Part shown: piece by piece, positions 45,102-52,820 of the stretch
How the letters are laid out: each line of letters starts with the position of its first letter
How positions within the stretch are numbered: the stretch's first letter is position 1
Origin: Endozoicomonas sp. G2_2
GTDB taxonomy: Bacteria; Pseudomonadota; Gammaproteobacteria; Nevskiales; Salinisphaeraceae
Assembly (NCBI RefSeq): GCF_017744135.1
Contig: NZ_JAGHQU010000009.1
Span: 62,001 to 126,000 of the forward strand
Reading direction: 5' to 3'
Length of the DNA: 64,000 bases
The notes under the pieces: generated by a model
What the model was told of the DNA's origin: nothing
Database searches by the model: none
Seen by the model: the letters and a program-made list of their open reading frames with translations, nothing else
Program-made: the position numbers and the translations under genes

Positions 45102-46199
45102 TCAGTACCCCCGCGCTCGGGCGAAACGCTCGGCACAGAAGTTCGCGTCACCGAGCAATTCGCTCGCCACGCGGGCGCGCTTCATGAAAAACCCGATATC
45201 GAACTCGTCGGTCATCCCCATGCCGCCGTGCATCTGCACGCCCTCAGCCGCCGCCAGTCGCGCGGTGTCGGCAGCGCGGGCCTTGGCCGCCAGGATCTGC
45301 TGCGAGGCATCGGCAACACCGGCATCGAAGGCTGCCAGCGCCTGAAAGGCCATCGCCTCGCTGATCTCGATCTCGACCGACAGATGCGCAGCGCGATGCT
45401 GTAACGCCTGGAAGGCACCAATGCGCATGCCGAACTGCTTGCGCTCGCTGAGATAGGCCAGCGTGCGTTCGAACACCGCGCGCGACAGCCCCACCAGTTC
45501 CATGGCCAGCATCGCGCGGCCCGCGTTCAGCACATCGTCCAGCGCGTCGTCCTCGGCGTCGAGCCGTTGTGCGCTGGCGTTGTCGAATCGCACATTGGCC
45601 ATGCTGCGGGTATCCACGGACGTGACGGCCTCGACCGTTACGCCAGCATCCGCGGCATCGACGGCGAAAAGCGCCGGCTTGCCGTCATGCAGGGCGCTGA
45701 CCACGAAAAGATCGGCATTCGGGCCATCCACGACAAGCGTCTTTTCGCCGCCAAGGACGAACGCATCGCCTTCGGCCGTTGCCCCGGCGGCGACCCGCTC
45801 GGGCCGGTGCTTGCCGCTCTCGTCGACCGCCAGGGCCACGATGAGCGCCCCCTCGGCGATCGGGCCGAGCCACTGCTTGTGCTGCTCGGCGTTGCCGGCG
45901 CGGCCAATGGCGATCGCGCCGAGCACGGCGGTCGACAGAAACGGGGTGAGGGCCAGACGCCGGCCCGTCTCGCGCGCGACCAGCCCGGCACTGACGAGCC
46001 CGAAGTCCATGCCGCCATGCGCCTCCGGCACGAGAATGCCGGTCAGGCCGGACTCGACCATCGCCTGCCAGAGATCGGTGTCGTAGTCCGCACCGAGACT
46101 GCCGCCGCGGATGGCGCGCAGGGTATCGACGCTGGCCTTGTCGGCGAATAGACGCTCGGAAAGATCCGCGAGCATCTGCTGTTCTTCGTTCAAAATCAT
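45102..46199 (-). CDS. Acyl-CoA dehydrogenase, FadE28-like partner subunit
   Basis: A 365-residue FAD-binding acyl-CoA dehydrogenase. N-terminal helices lead to GILVPEAHGGMDFGLVSAG, a central beta domain (FVLGGEKTLVVDG) and a C-terminal helical bundle with RKQFGMRIGAFQALQHRAAH and GVQMHGGMGMTDEFD. The usual C-terminal catalytic YEGT block is absent; it ends ELLGDANFCAERFARARGY. Short enzymes like this pair with a second ACAD in alpha2beta2 complexes, as in steroid side-chain degradation. It is encoded 12 bp after the other ACAD, supporting a joint enzyme. Confidence 0.9.
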   Translation of the reverse strand: MILNEEQQMLADLSERLFADKASVDTLRAIRGGSLGADYDTDLWQAMVESGLTGILVPEAHGGMDFGLVSAGLVARETGRRLALTPFLSTAVLGAIAIGRAGNAEQHKQWLGPIAEGALIVALAVDESGKHRPERVAAGATAEGDAFVLGGEKTLVVDGPNADLFVVSALHDGKPALFAVDAADAGVTVEAVTSVDTRSMANVRFDNASAQRLDAEDDALDDVLNAGRAMLAMELVGLSRAVFERTLAYLSERKQFGMRIGAFQALQHRAAHLSVEIEISEAMAFQALAAFDAGVADASQQILAAKARAADTARLAAAEGVQMHGGMGMTDEFDIGFFMKRARVASELLGDANFCAERFARARGY

Positions 46200-46211
46200 C
46201 GGGATGCCTCG

Positions 46212-47399
46212 CTAACCTTTAGGGAGTTCGAGCACGGCGGAGGAGATGATGCCGAGCATGATCTCCGAGGTGCCGCCTTCGATGGAGTTGCCTTTGGAAC
46301 GCAACCATTCGCGGGCATAGCGCCCGCCGCCGGTCTGTTCGCTCTCCCATTCCAGGCCGAGTCCGCCCATGGCATCCATCATCAGGTTGTAGCGGCGCTT
46401 GTTCAGCTCGGTGCCGTAGTACTTGAGCATCGCCGAACGCGCGCCCATGCCCTCGCCGGCTTCCGCCTTCGCCCGGGTCTGCTCGACCAGCGCGCGGAAT
46501 GCCATGGCATCGATCTCCAGACGCGCGATATCCGAGCGCAGCATCGGATCGTCGAGCCGGCCCTGGTCATCGGCACCGACTGCTTGCAGCGCCATCTGCG
46601 CCAGATCGCGCCCCTTGAGCAGACCCGGCGGCTCGCCGCCGATGTTGTCGCGCTCGTGGGTGAGCAGGTACTTCGCGATCGTCCAGCCCTGATTCATTTC
46701 CCCGACGAGATTGGCGCGCGGTACGCGTACGTCGTCGAAGAATGTCTCGCAGAACGGCGATTCGCCGGAAATGAGCTGAATCGGCCGGGTGGATACCCCG
46801 GGCGTATCCATGTCGAGCAGGATGAACGAAATGCCGGCCTGCTTCTTGGCATCCGGGTCGGTGCGCACGAGGCAGAACATCTTGTCGGCGCGATCCGCAT
46901 AGGACGTCCAGATCTTGCGGCCGTTGACCACGAAATGATCGCCGTCGATCTCGGCCGAGGTCTTGAGGCTGGCCAGATCGGAACCGGCGTTGGGCTCGGA
47001 ATAACCCTGGCACCAGCGGATTTCGCCGCGCGCTATTTCGGGCAGGTGTTTGCGTTTCTGTTCCTCGGAACCGAACTTGAGCAGCGCCGGCCCCAGCATC
47101 CAGAAACCGAAGTTGCTGACCGGGCTGCGCGCGTTGATACGCTTCATCTCGGCCTTGAACACATCATGCTCGTCGGCGCTCATGCCGCCACCGCCGTATT
47201 CCACCGGCCAGGCCGGCGCGGTCCAGCCCTTGGCGACCATGCGCTCGAACCAGACACGCTGGGCCTCGGACGAAAACTGCCAGCGGCGCCCGCCCCACAC
47301 GTGCTCGGCGTCCGAGGCCAGCGGCTGGCGCATCTCCTCCGGGCAGTTGTCTTCCAACCAGGCTCGGACTTCGGCCCGGAACTCCTCCAAATCGCTCAT
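46212..47399 (-). CDS. Acyl-CoA dehydrogenase, FadE29-like subunit
   Basis: A 395-residue acyl-CoA dehydrogenase. WCQGYSEPNAGSDLASLKT and KIWTSYADRADKMFCLVRT are the FAD/substrate region, GWTIAKYLLTHERDNIGGE the mid-domain helix, and SIEGGTSEIMLGIISSAVLE the C-terminal block holding the catalytic Glu. It heads a two-gene operon with the shorter ACAD and would oxidise an acyl-CoA to the enoyl-CoA, passing electrons to ETF. Branched, cyclic or steroid-derived acyl groups are typical for such pairs. AGGTG precedes ATG 47399. Confidence 0.93.
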   Translation of the reverse strand: MSDLEEFRAEVRAWLEDNCPEEMRQPLASDAEHVWGGRRWQFSSEAQRVWFERMVAKGWTAPAWPVEYGGGGMSADEHDVFKAEMKRINARSPVSNFGFWMLGPALLKFGSEEQKRKHLPEIARGEIRWCQGYSEPNAGSDLASLKTSAEIDGDHFVVNGRKIWTSYADRADKMFCLVRTDPDAKKQAGISFILLDMDTPGVSTRPIQLISGESPFCETFFDDVRVPRANLVGEMNQGWTIAKYLLTHERDNIGGEPPGLLKGRDLAQMALQAVGADDQGRLDDPMLRSDIARLEIDAMAFRALVEQTRAKAEAGEGMGARSAMLKYYGTELNKRRYNLMMDAMGGLGLEWESEQTGGGRYAREWLRSKGNSIEGGTSEIMLGIISSAVLELPKG

Positions 47400-47495
47400 G
47401 AAGCACCTGCGTATTTGTTATTGCGTGAAACAGCGTTTCGCCGGCGAGTATCTTTGGCGAGCGCAAGCGGCGTCAAGCACATGACGCGTAAAATC

Positions 47496-47507
47496 GAACG
47501 ATCGTTC
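47496..47507. promoter_or_regulatory. Operator-like palindrome GAACG-N2-CGTTC (site 1)
   Basis: A perfect 12-bp palindrome, GAACGATCGTTC, in the divergent promoter region of the ACAD operon (start 97 bp away) and the thioesterase (109 bp away). It has the form of a TetR-family site; a near copy lies at 48932-48943. Confidence 0.6.
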
Positions 47508-47615
47508 ATCGTCGCCAGTGCGGCATGAGCAGCGGCGGCGGCAACGCCCGGCCGCGTCGAACCGTGGCAGGATGCGCAGCAAATCACCCGGTACGCGAGC
47601 AACAGGAGCAGCCGC

Positions 47616-48404
47616 ATGACAACGACCACGGCACAGAGCGTATTCATTCGTGACAACGACACCTTTGTGGCGACCGGCCTGTCGCGCGGGCCGTGGGATG
47701 ACCGAGCCCAGCACGGGGGCGCGCCGGCGGCGCTGCTTGCCCACGTCGCCGCACAGGCGGCCGGCCCCGAGTTCTTCCTGGCCCGGCTCACCTTCGAACT
47801 GTCGCGGCCGATCCCGATCGCGGCACTGAACGTCGTGGCCGAACCGAGTCGTGGGCGCAGTGCGCGGCGGGTTCACCTCACGCTCGAGCACGACGGGGCG
47901 CCGGTCGGGCGCGCGATCGCGCTGCTGCTGCGCGAACAGACCGTGGCGGTACCCGACGCCCGAGAGATGCGGCTCGAACCCGGGCCGACCGCCTGCACCG
48001 AGCGCTTCGCCACGCCGGGCATGCCCAGCGGCGAATACTTCCACCACGAAACCATGGATATTCGCGTCGCGCACGGCAGCACCCATGCGCCGGGAAGCGC
48101 GGCGGCCTGGTTTCGGCTGCGTTATCCGCTGATCGACGGCGTCGAAACAACCCCGACCATGCGCGCCGCCGCGGCATCGGATTTCGGCAACGGCCTGAGC
48201 TGGATACTGCCGTTCGACGAGTACCTGTTCACCAACACCGACCTCACGATGTATCTGCACCGCGCGCCGGTCGGCGAATGGATCGGCCTCGATGCCGAAA
48301 CCATCGCCCAGCCGAACGGGGTCGGCCTGAGCACCTCGACGCTCTACGACAGTCAGGGCCGCATCGGCATGGCGCATCAGAATCTGCTGATCCGCGCGCG
48401 CTGA
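47616..48404 (+). CDS. Acyl-CoA thioesterase-like double-hotdog protein
   Basis: A 262-residue protein of the TesB-like thioesterase superfamily with two hotdog modules. The first includes DRAQHGGAPAALLAHVA and FFLARLTFELSRPIPI; the second, ASDFGNGLSWILPFDEYLFT and NTDLTMYLHRAPVGEWIGLD, ends with STLYDSQGRIGMAHQNLLI. It probably hydrolyses acyl-CoA. It diverges from the acyl-CoA dehydrogenase operon, sharing the GAACG-N2-CGTTC palindrome, so co-regulation is plausible. AGGAG precedes the ATG. Confidence 0.9.
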   Translation: MTTTTAQSVFIRDNDTFVATGLSRGPWDDRAQHGGAPAALLAHVAAQAAGPEFFLARLTFELSRPIPIAALNVVAEPSRGRSARRVHLTLEHDGAPVGRAIALLLREQTVAVPDAREMRLEPGPTACTERFATPGMPSGEYFHHETMDIRVAHGSTHAPGSAAAWFRLRYPLIDGVETTPTMRAAAASDFGNGLSWILPFDEYLFTNTDLTMYLHRAPVGEWIGLDAETIAQPNGVGLSTSTLYDSQGRIGMAHQNLLIRAR

Positions 48405-48416
48405 AACGACCGCGTG

Positions 48417-48796
48417 TCAGCGTCGCGGTGATCCGGCACGGCGACGCCGGGCGACCGCGAGGCCGTAGAGCACAATGTTGCAGCCGATCACCGCGATACC
48501 GATCGCGATCTGCACCTCACGTGTGAGCCCGGCGGGATAGATCACGGCCATGAGGTAATGATCGATGAACCCGCCGTCATATCCCCGCTGGCCGGCCGCG
48601 ATACGCCACTGTTGCTCGATCGGCGTAAGCGGACAGACCTGGCCGGCGAGCGACACGTAGCCCCCCAGCAGACGGCCGGCAGATGCACGAGCGTGAACCA
48701 CGGCCGAAAGAGCACGAGCACACCGCCACAGGCCACGAGCAGGATGAAGCCCAGATGCAATATCAGAACGGCATCGGCAAGCGCGGCGTAAAGCAT
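48417..48796 (-). pseudogene. DUF2784 membrane protein with one-base frameshift
   Basis: ATG 48796 begins a DUF2784-like protein (LYAALADAVLILHLGFILLV, LFRPWFTLVHLPAVCWG). Within the run of six C at 48661-48666 (six G on the coding strand) the frame shifts; one more G would continue as GYVSLAGQVCPLTPIEQQW and GGFIDHYLMAVIYPAGLTRE, which are strong family blocks, to the end at 48417. The repaired product would be 126 residues with three or four membrane helices. Either a real loss, a slippage-controlled gene, or a homopolymer sequencing error. AGGA precedes the start. Confidence 0.82.
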
Positions 48797-48931
48797 TGAT
48801 GGCATGTCCTGAAAACGCAGACGACGGGCGCGAGACCGGCGCCACACCAACCGCGGTGCCGTGCTGCCCCGTGCGCGCCAGCCTAGCCCGGTCGCGCTGT
48901 GCGTGCACCGCACGACCGCGCAGCATGCGGT

Positions 48932-48943
48932 GAACGTTCGTTC
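48932..48943. promoter_or_regulatory. Operator-like repeat GAACG-N2-CGTTC (site 2)
   Basis: GAACGTTCGTTC differs from the palindrome at 47496 by one central base and keeps both GAACG/CGTTC arms. It lies 76 bp before the CurA-like gene and about 136 bp before the DUF2784 gene, in their shared promoter region. Confidence 0.5.
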
Positions 48944-49018
48944 GATTTCGCTTGCCGCCACTGCGGGGAGCTTCTATGGTGCCTGCACGAAACAACGTCC
49001 CGATAAGCGAAAACCGCC

Positions 49019-50026
49019 ATGACCCAATCAGATCAGAACCGCCAGTTCCGGCTTGCCCAACGCCCGGAAGGCCTTCCGAAAAAGACCGACTGGGAGTTCG
49101 TCACCGAAGACATCCCGCAACCGGGTAGCGACGAAATCCTCGTGGGCATCGAATACATCTCGCTGGACCCGGCCATGCGCGGCTGGATGAACGCCGGGCG
49201 TTCGTATATCAAGCCGGTGGAAATCGGCGAAGTCATGCGCGCGGGCACCGCGGGCACGGTGCTCGCATCCAATCACCCGGACTTCGCCGAGGGCGACAAG
49301 GTGAGCGGCAACTTCGGCGTGCAGACCCACGCGGTGGTCGCCGGCAAGGACGCCAGAAAGGTGGACACGGGCATCGCCGAACTCCCGGCGTATCTCGGCG
49401 TACTCGGCATGCCGGGCATGACGGCCTACTTCGGCCTGCTCGATGTCGGCGGCGTGAGCGACGGCGATACGGTCGTCGTGTCTGCGGCCTCCGGCGCGGT
49501 CGGCGCGCTCGTCGGCCAGATCGCCAAGCTCAAGGGCTGCCACGTGGTGGGCATCGCCGGCGGCGCCGAAAAATGCGCCTATGTCACCGACGAGCTCGGC
49601 TTCGATGCCGCTATCGATTACAAGAACGAAAGCGTCTACAAGGGCATGAAGCAGCACTGCCCCAAGGGTATCGACGTGTTCTTCGACAACGTCGGCGGCG
49701 AGATCCTCGACTCGGCACTCGCCAATCTGGCGTTCAAGGGCCGGGTGGTGATCTGCGGGGCGATCTCGCAGTATAACGCCACCGACGGCATGTACGCGCC
49801 CAAGAACTACATGTCGCTGCTCGTGAACCGGGCGCGCATGGAGGGCTTCGTGGTCTTCGACTACGCCAAGCGATACGGCGAGGGCGCCCAGGCAATGGCC
49901 GGCTGGCTTTCCGAGGGCAAGATCAAGCACCGCGAAGACATCGTCGAGGGCTTCGAGACCTTCCCCGACACGCTGCTGAAACTGTTCGAGGGCAGCAACT
50001 TCGGCAAGCTCGTGCTCAAGGTCTAG
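49019..50026 (+). CDS. NADP-dependent MDR enone reductase (CurA/PTGR-like)
   Basis: A 335-residue leukotriene B4 dehydrogenase-like reductase of the CurA group. YISLDPAMRGWMNAGRSYI near residue 46 is the family hallmark, VVVSAASGAVGALVGQIAKL (about 155-174) the NADPH-binding fold and DVFFDNVGGEILDSALANL the following block. NYMSLLVNRARMEGFVVFDY is also conserved. It reduces the double bond of alpha,beta-unsaturated carbonyls, a detoxification role. Close codon style to its neighbours; monocistronic, with an operator-like site upstream. Confidence 0.94.
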   Translation: MTQSDQNRQFRLAQRPEGLPKKTDWEFVTEDIPQPGSDEILVGIEYISLDPAMRGWMNAGRSYIKPVEIGEVMRAGTAGTVLASNHPDFAEGDKVSGNFGVQTHAVVAGKDARKVDTGIAELPAYLGVLGMPGMTAYFGLLDVGGVSDGDTVVVSAASGAVGALVGQIAKLKGCHVVGIAGGAEKCAYVTDELGFDAAIDYKNESVYKGMKQHCPKGIDVFFDNVGGEILDSALANLAFKGRVVICGAISQYNATDGMYAPKNYMSLLVNRARMEGFVVFDYAKRYGEGAQAMAGWLSEGKIKHREDIVEGFETFPDTLLKLFEGSNFGKLVLKV

Positions 50027-50037
50027 CCCGCCCGCGG

Positions 50038-50067
50038 CGGGCACGGCCTTGTTGCGGGCCGTGCCCG
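50038..50067. terminator. Bidirectional hairpin between convergent genes
   Basis: An 11-bp perfect stem, CGGGCACGGCC (50038-50048) and GGCCGTGCCCG (50057-50067), with an 8-base loop, between the CurA-like gene and the di-haem gene. No T-tract. Confidence 0.6.
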
Positions 50068-50097
50068 TTCGCTATCGCCACGCCACTGAAAGCGCGA

Positions 50098-51396
50098 TCA
50101 CAGCGACTCGAGAAAACGCACGAGGGCACGCCTGTCGGCCGCCGGCAAGCGGTCGAACCGGGAACGCGTACCGGCTGCCTCGCCGCCGTGCAGTTCGATC
50201 GCGCGGACGAAGTCCCGGCCGGCGCGGCCATCGTGCATCAACGGCTTGGCGATGCCGCCGATCCCCCAGAGCGGCGTGGTTCGCCACTCGCGATTCGTAC
50301 CCAGCCCTTCGGGCGCGCCGTCGGCGAGCGCCTCGCCCATGTCGTGCAGCAGCAGGTCCGAATAGAGCGGCACATCACGATAGGACAGCGCAGCAACGGT
50401 GTTGCCGTCGGTCTCCAGCGTAGGCGTGTGGCAGCCGTCGCAGCCGATGTCCGAAAACACCGTCTCGCCGCGTTTTACCGCAGACGTGATCGGACCCCGT
50501 GGCGGCGGCGCGAGAAAACGCATGTAGTCGACGACCCGGCGCACCTCGGCCAGCGAGACCGCCGTGCCGCTGAACGGCGTGCATTCGCTGGGCGCGAACG
50601 TACCCTGCGGGCGTACCGGCAGGAAAAACAGCGGGTGCGGTGTGGCGATACCCATTTCGGTGCGGTAGGCGCCCTGCGTGAAGCTCGGGATATCGGCAAC
50701 GAAACCGCGCGCACCGAACCGCCCCACCAGACGGCCGAGGCTGCCGAGATCGTTGATGCCGCCGGGGAAAAGCAGGCCCGCGCGACCGGTCACACTCGGG
50801 TCCGCGCCGCGACCGTTCACGTCGGGATGCCGATCGGCCGACGCATGGCCGTTCTCGATCAGGGTCGAGTCCGGGATCGCCTCGATCAGGCCGAGCCCGA
50901 ACAACGGCGGCGTGGCGCGCACGGTTTTGGCCAATGTGTTTTCCGGCACGGTCTCCGGCGCGACATCGCAGCCGGGCACCTGCGCGGGAAATTCGTCGGC
51001 CACCGAGCGGCGTTGGATATGCGGGCTGCCGCTGGCCTGGGTCACCAGACCGGCCGCGAAGTTGAGCGACAGCGGTGTGCGAAATCGGGTGATCGTGATG
51101 GTTTCGTGCGCACCGCCAGTGGCCGGCTGCGCATGACACTCGGCACAGCTCTGGGCATTGAATACGGCACCCAGGCCCGTACGCGGCGTGAACACACGCT
51201 CGAACGCCTGCTTGCCTGCCTCGAAACGCGCCCGCTGTTCGTCGGTGAGATCCGGAAGCGGCTCGCCAAAACCTTCGCGATCCTGCGGCGGGCTGGTTCG
51301 CGGCACCGACGCCGCGTCGGGCCGGGCGACCTCGCTCACCAGCATCAGGCAAAAGACGAGCGCGAACGACGCCGCGAACCATCGAGAAAGTGGCAT
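50098..51396 (-). CDS. Di-haem c-type oxidoreductase (DUF1111, MauG/CcpA-like)
   Basis: A 432-residue exported protein with an N-terminal signal segment (FAASFALVFCLMLVSEVA). Two CxxCH motifs bind haem c covalently: CAECH at 84-88 and CDGCH at 319-323. The spacing and blocks RTGLGAVFNAQSCAECH, LFGLGLIEAIPDSTL and RTTPLWGIGG identify the DUF1111 family, relatives of bacterial cytochrome c peroxidase sometimes called thiol oxidoreductases. Location is periplasmic; the partner and substrate are unknown. Diverges from the second GGDEF gene. Confidence 0.92.
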   Translation of the reverse strand: MPLSRWFAASFALVFCLMLVSEVARPDAASVPRTSPPQDREGFGEPLPDLTDEQRARFEAGKQAFERVFTPRTGLGAVFNAQSCAECHAQPATGGAHETITITRFRTPLSLNFAAGLVTQASGSPHIQRRSVADEFPAQVPGCDVAPETVPENTLAKTVRATPPLFGLGLIEAIPDSTLIENGHASADRHPDVNGRGADPSVTGRAGLLFPGGINDLGSLGRLVGRFGARGFVADIPSFTQGAYRTEMGIATPHPLFFLPVRPQGTFAPSECTPFSGTAVSLAEVRRVVDYMRFLAPPPRGPITSAVKRGETVFSDIGCDGCHTPTLETDGNTVAALSYRDVPLYSDLLLHDMGEALADGAPEGLGTNREWRTTPLWGIGGIAKPLMHDGRAGRDFVRAIELHGGEAAGTRSRFDRLPAADRRALVRFLESL

Positions 51397-51456
51397 GACA
51401 GTTAACTGACCGGTTGGTTTGTAACAGACTTAGCACGACCGCAGTGCAGCAATCAA

Positions 51457-51472
51457 AATGGCCGCGGCCATT
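51457..51472. promoter_or_regulatory. 16-bp perfect palindrome AATGGCCGCGGCCATT
   Basis: A perfect palindrome in the divergent cytochrome/GGDEF promoter region, 61 bp upstream of the di-haem gene start. With no loop it is better placed as a protein site than a hairpin; the binder is unknown. Confidence 0.4.
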
Positions 51473-51579
51473 CAAAAGCCCGATTTGCCTGCCCCGGCGA
51501 CGCGTTCGGTATCCCCTCCCTGCACGGTCTGAATGCCGGCAGATCGATGAAAACACCACGACATCTCCGTTTCATTTTC

Positions 51580-51592
51580 GAAACGTCGTTTC
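51580..51592. promoter_or_regulatory. PsrA-like operator GAAAC-GTC-GTTTC
   Basis: Fits the published PsrA consensus as I recall it, (G/C)AAAC-N2-4-GTTT(G/C), for a TetR-family fatty-acid-responsive regulator of pseudomonads. It lies 82 bp before the GGDEF gene in an AT-rich patch (51565-51615). Confidence 0.45.
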
Positions 51593-51674
51593 AATAAGAA
51601 TATTTTAAGGTTCGCGACCGGAAAGCCGATAACACCTTGAAATACAAATCGGGTTTCCGGCTCGATAACCGCCA

Positions 51675-52568
51675 ATGGCTTCTACGGCGCCCGGCGCAAC
51701 CCACCCTTCACCCACCGAAACCGCCGAGCAGGTGCGATCCGCCACCGTCGAAGCGCCGGCCGACAACCGCACCCGCGATCCGACAATCGACATGCCCAAC
51801 AAGCGCCCTGATCGAGCCTGCGTATGCCGCGCCAGCCCCGGCCGTCTGCGCCATTTCGTGCGCCGCATGGGTGTCTGGCGCGGCGTGCTGCTGTTCACCG
51901 CGGCCAGCACGCTCATCGCGTTCGCGATCACCGGCGTGGCGATGGAGGTTGCCGGGCTCGAACATCGACCGCTGGGCTACATGATCGCCTTCACCTGCTC
52001 GGTGACGATCATGCCCGCCATCGTGGCCGGGCTGCTGTCGCTGATTCGCCGCCTGGACGAGACCGAAGACGAACTCTACCGTCTGGCCCGTACCGACGAA
52101 CTCACCGATCTGCCGAACCGGCGCGCCCTCATGGAAGCAGCAGCCGAACCCGTTGCGCACGCACGCCCGGTCGCCCTGCTGTTTATCGATATCGACCACT
52201 TCAAGCGGGTCAACGACACCTACGGCCATCAGACCGGCGACGAGATCCTGCGCCAGGTCACGCAGGCACTGGCAAGCCAGCTTCAGGATACGGACACGCT
52301 CTGTCGCTACGGCGGTGAGGAATTCGCGGCCCTGATACGCGGCCGCGACGCCGCCGACCCGCGCACGCTCGCGGAACAGATTCGCCGCCACGTCGAGCGC
52401 ACCCCGATCGATGCGGGGGCGGCCACGGCCCTGCACGTGACCGTGAGCATCGGCGTGTCTCACGCCCCCGATGCCCGGGATGCCGGCATCTATCAGCTCA
52501 TTGACCAGGCGGACCGGGCGCTGTATCTCGCCAAGCGCGAGGGCCGGAACCGCATTCGCGCCGCCTGA
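51675..52568 (+). CDS. Diguanylate cyclase, two membrane helices and GGEEF domain
   Basis: A 297-residue inner-membrane protein. A polar N-terminus (about 60 residues) leads to two helices (GVLLFTAASTLIAFAITGVA, then MIAFTCSVTIMPAIVAGLLS) with almost no periplasmic loop, then a GGDEF domain from about 138: ARTDELTDLPNRRALMEA and the active site YGGEEF at 212-217. The I-site position reads QDTD instead of RxxD, so product inhibition is probably lost. It should make c-di-GMP. The true start may be one of several later Met codons (for instance residue 40 or 65). Confidence 0.9.
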   Translation: MASTAPGATHPSPTETAEQVRSATVEAPADNRTRDPTIDMPNKRPDRACVCRASPGRLRHFVRRMGVWRGVLLFTAASTLIAFAITGVAMEVAGLEHRPLGYMIAFTCSVTIMPAIVAGLLSLIRRLDETEDELYRLARTDELTDLPNRRALMEAAAEPVAHARPVALLFIDIDHFKRVNDTYGHQTGDEILRQVTQALASQLQDTDTLCRYGGEEFAALIRGRDAADPRTLAEQIRRHVERTPIDAGAATALHVTVSIGVSHAPDARDAGIYQLIDQADRALYLAKREGRNRIRAA

Positions 52569-52820
52569 TCGCCACGCCGTCCGCGAGGCCGGCGATATGG
52601 CCGGCGCGGCGCATCGAGCGCAGTCAGGCGCTGCCGGGCCGCGCCTGGAGAAACGACGGATGGCACACACAGCATTTGTACCGCGGCCGGTATAGGGCGA
52701 TAGTTTCGTTCTGACGCGGGGCACCCATCCATGCTTTGAGGCGATGCGAACCACGTTCGTATCGCAATCGTGGCGTTGTCCCTTGCGTTACGCAGCTTAT
52801 CCAGGGAGACGCTCGAAAAA

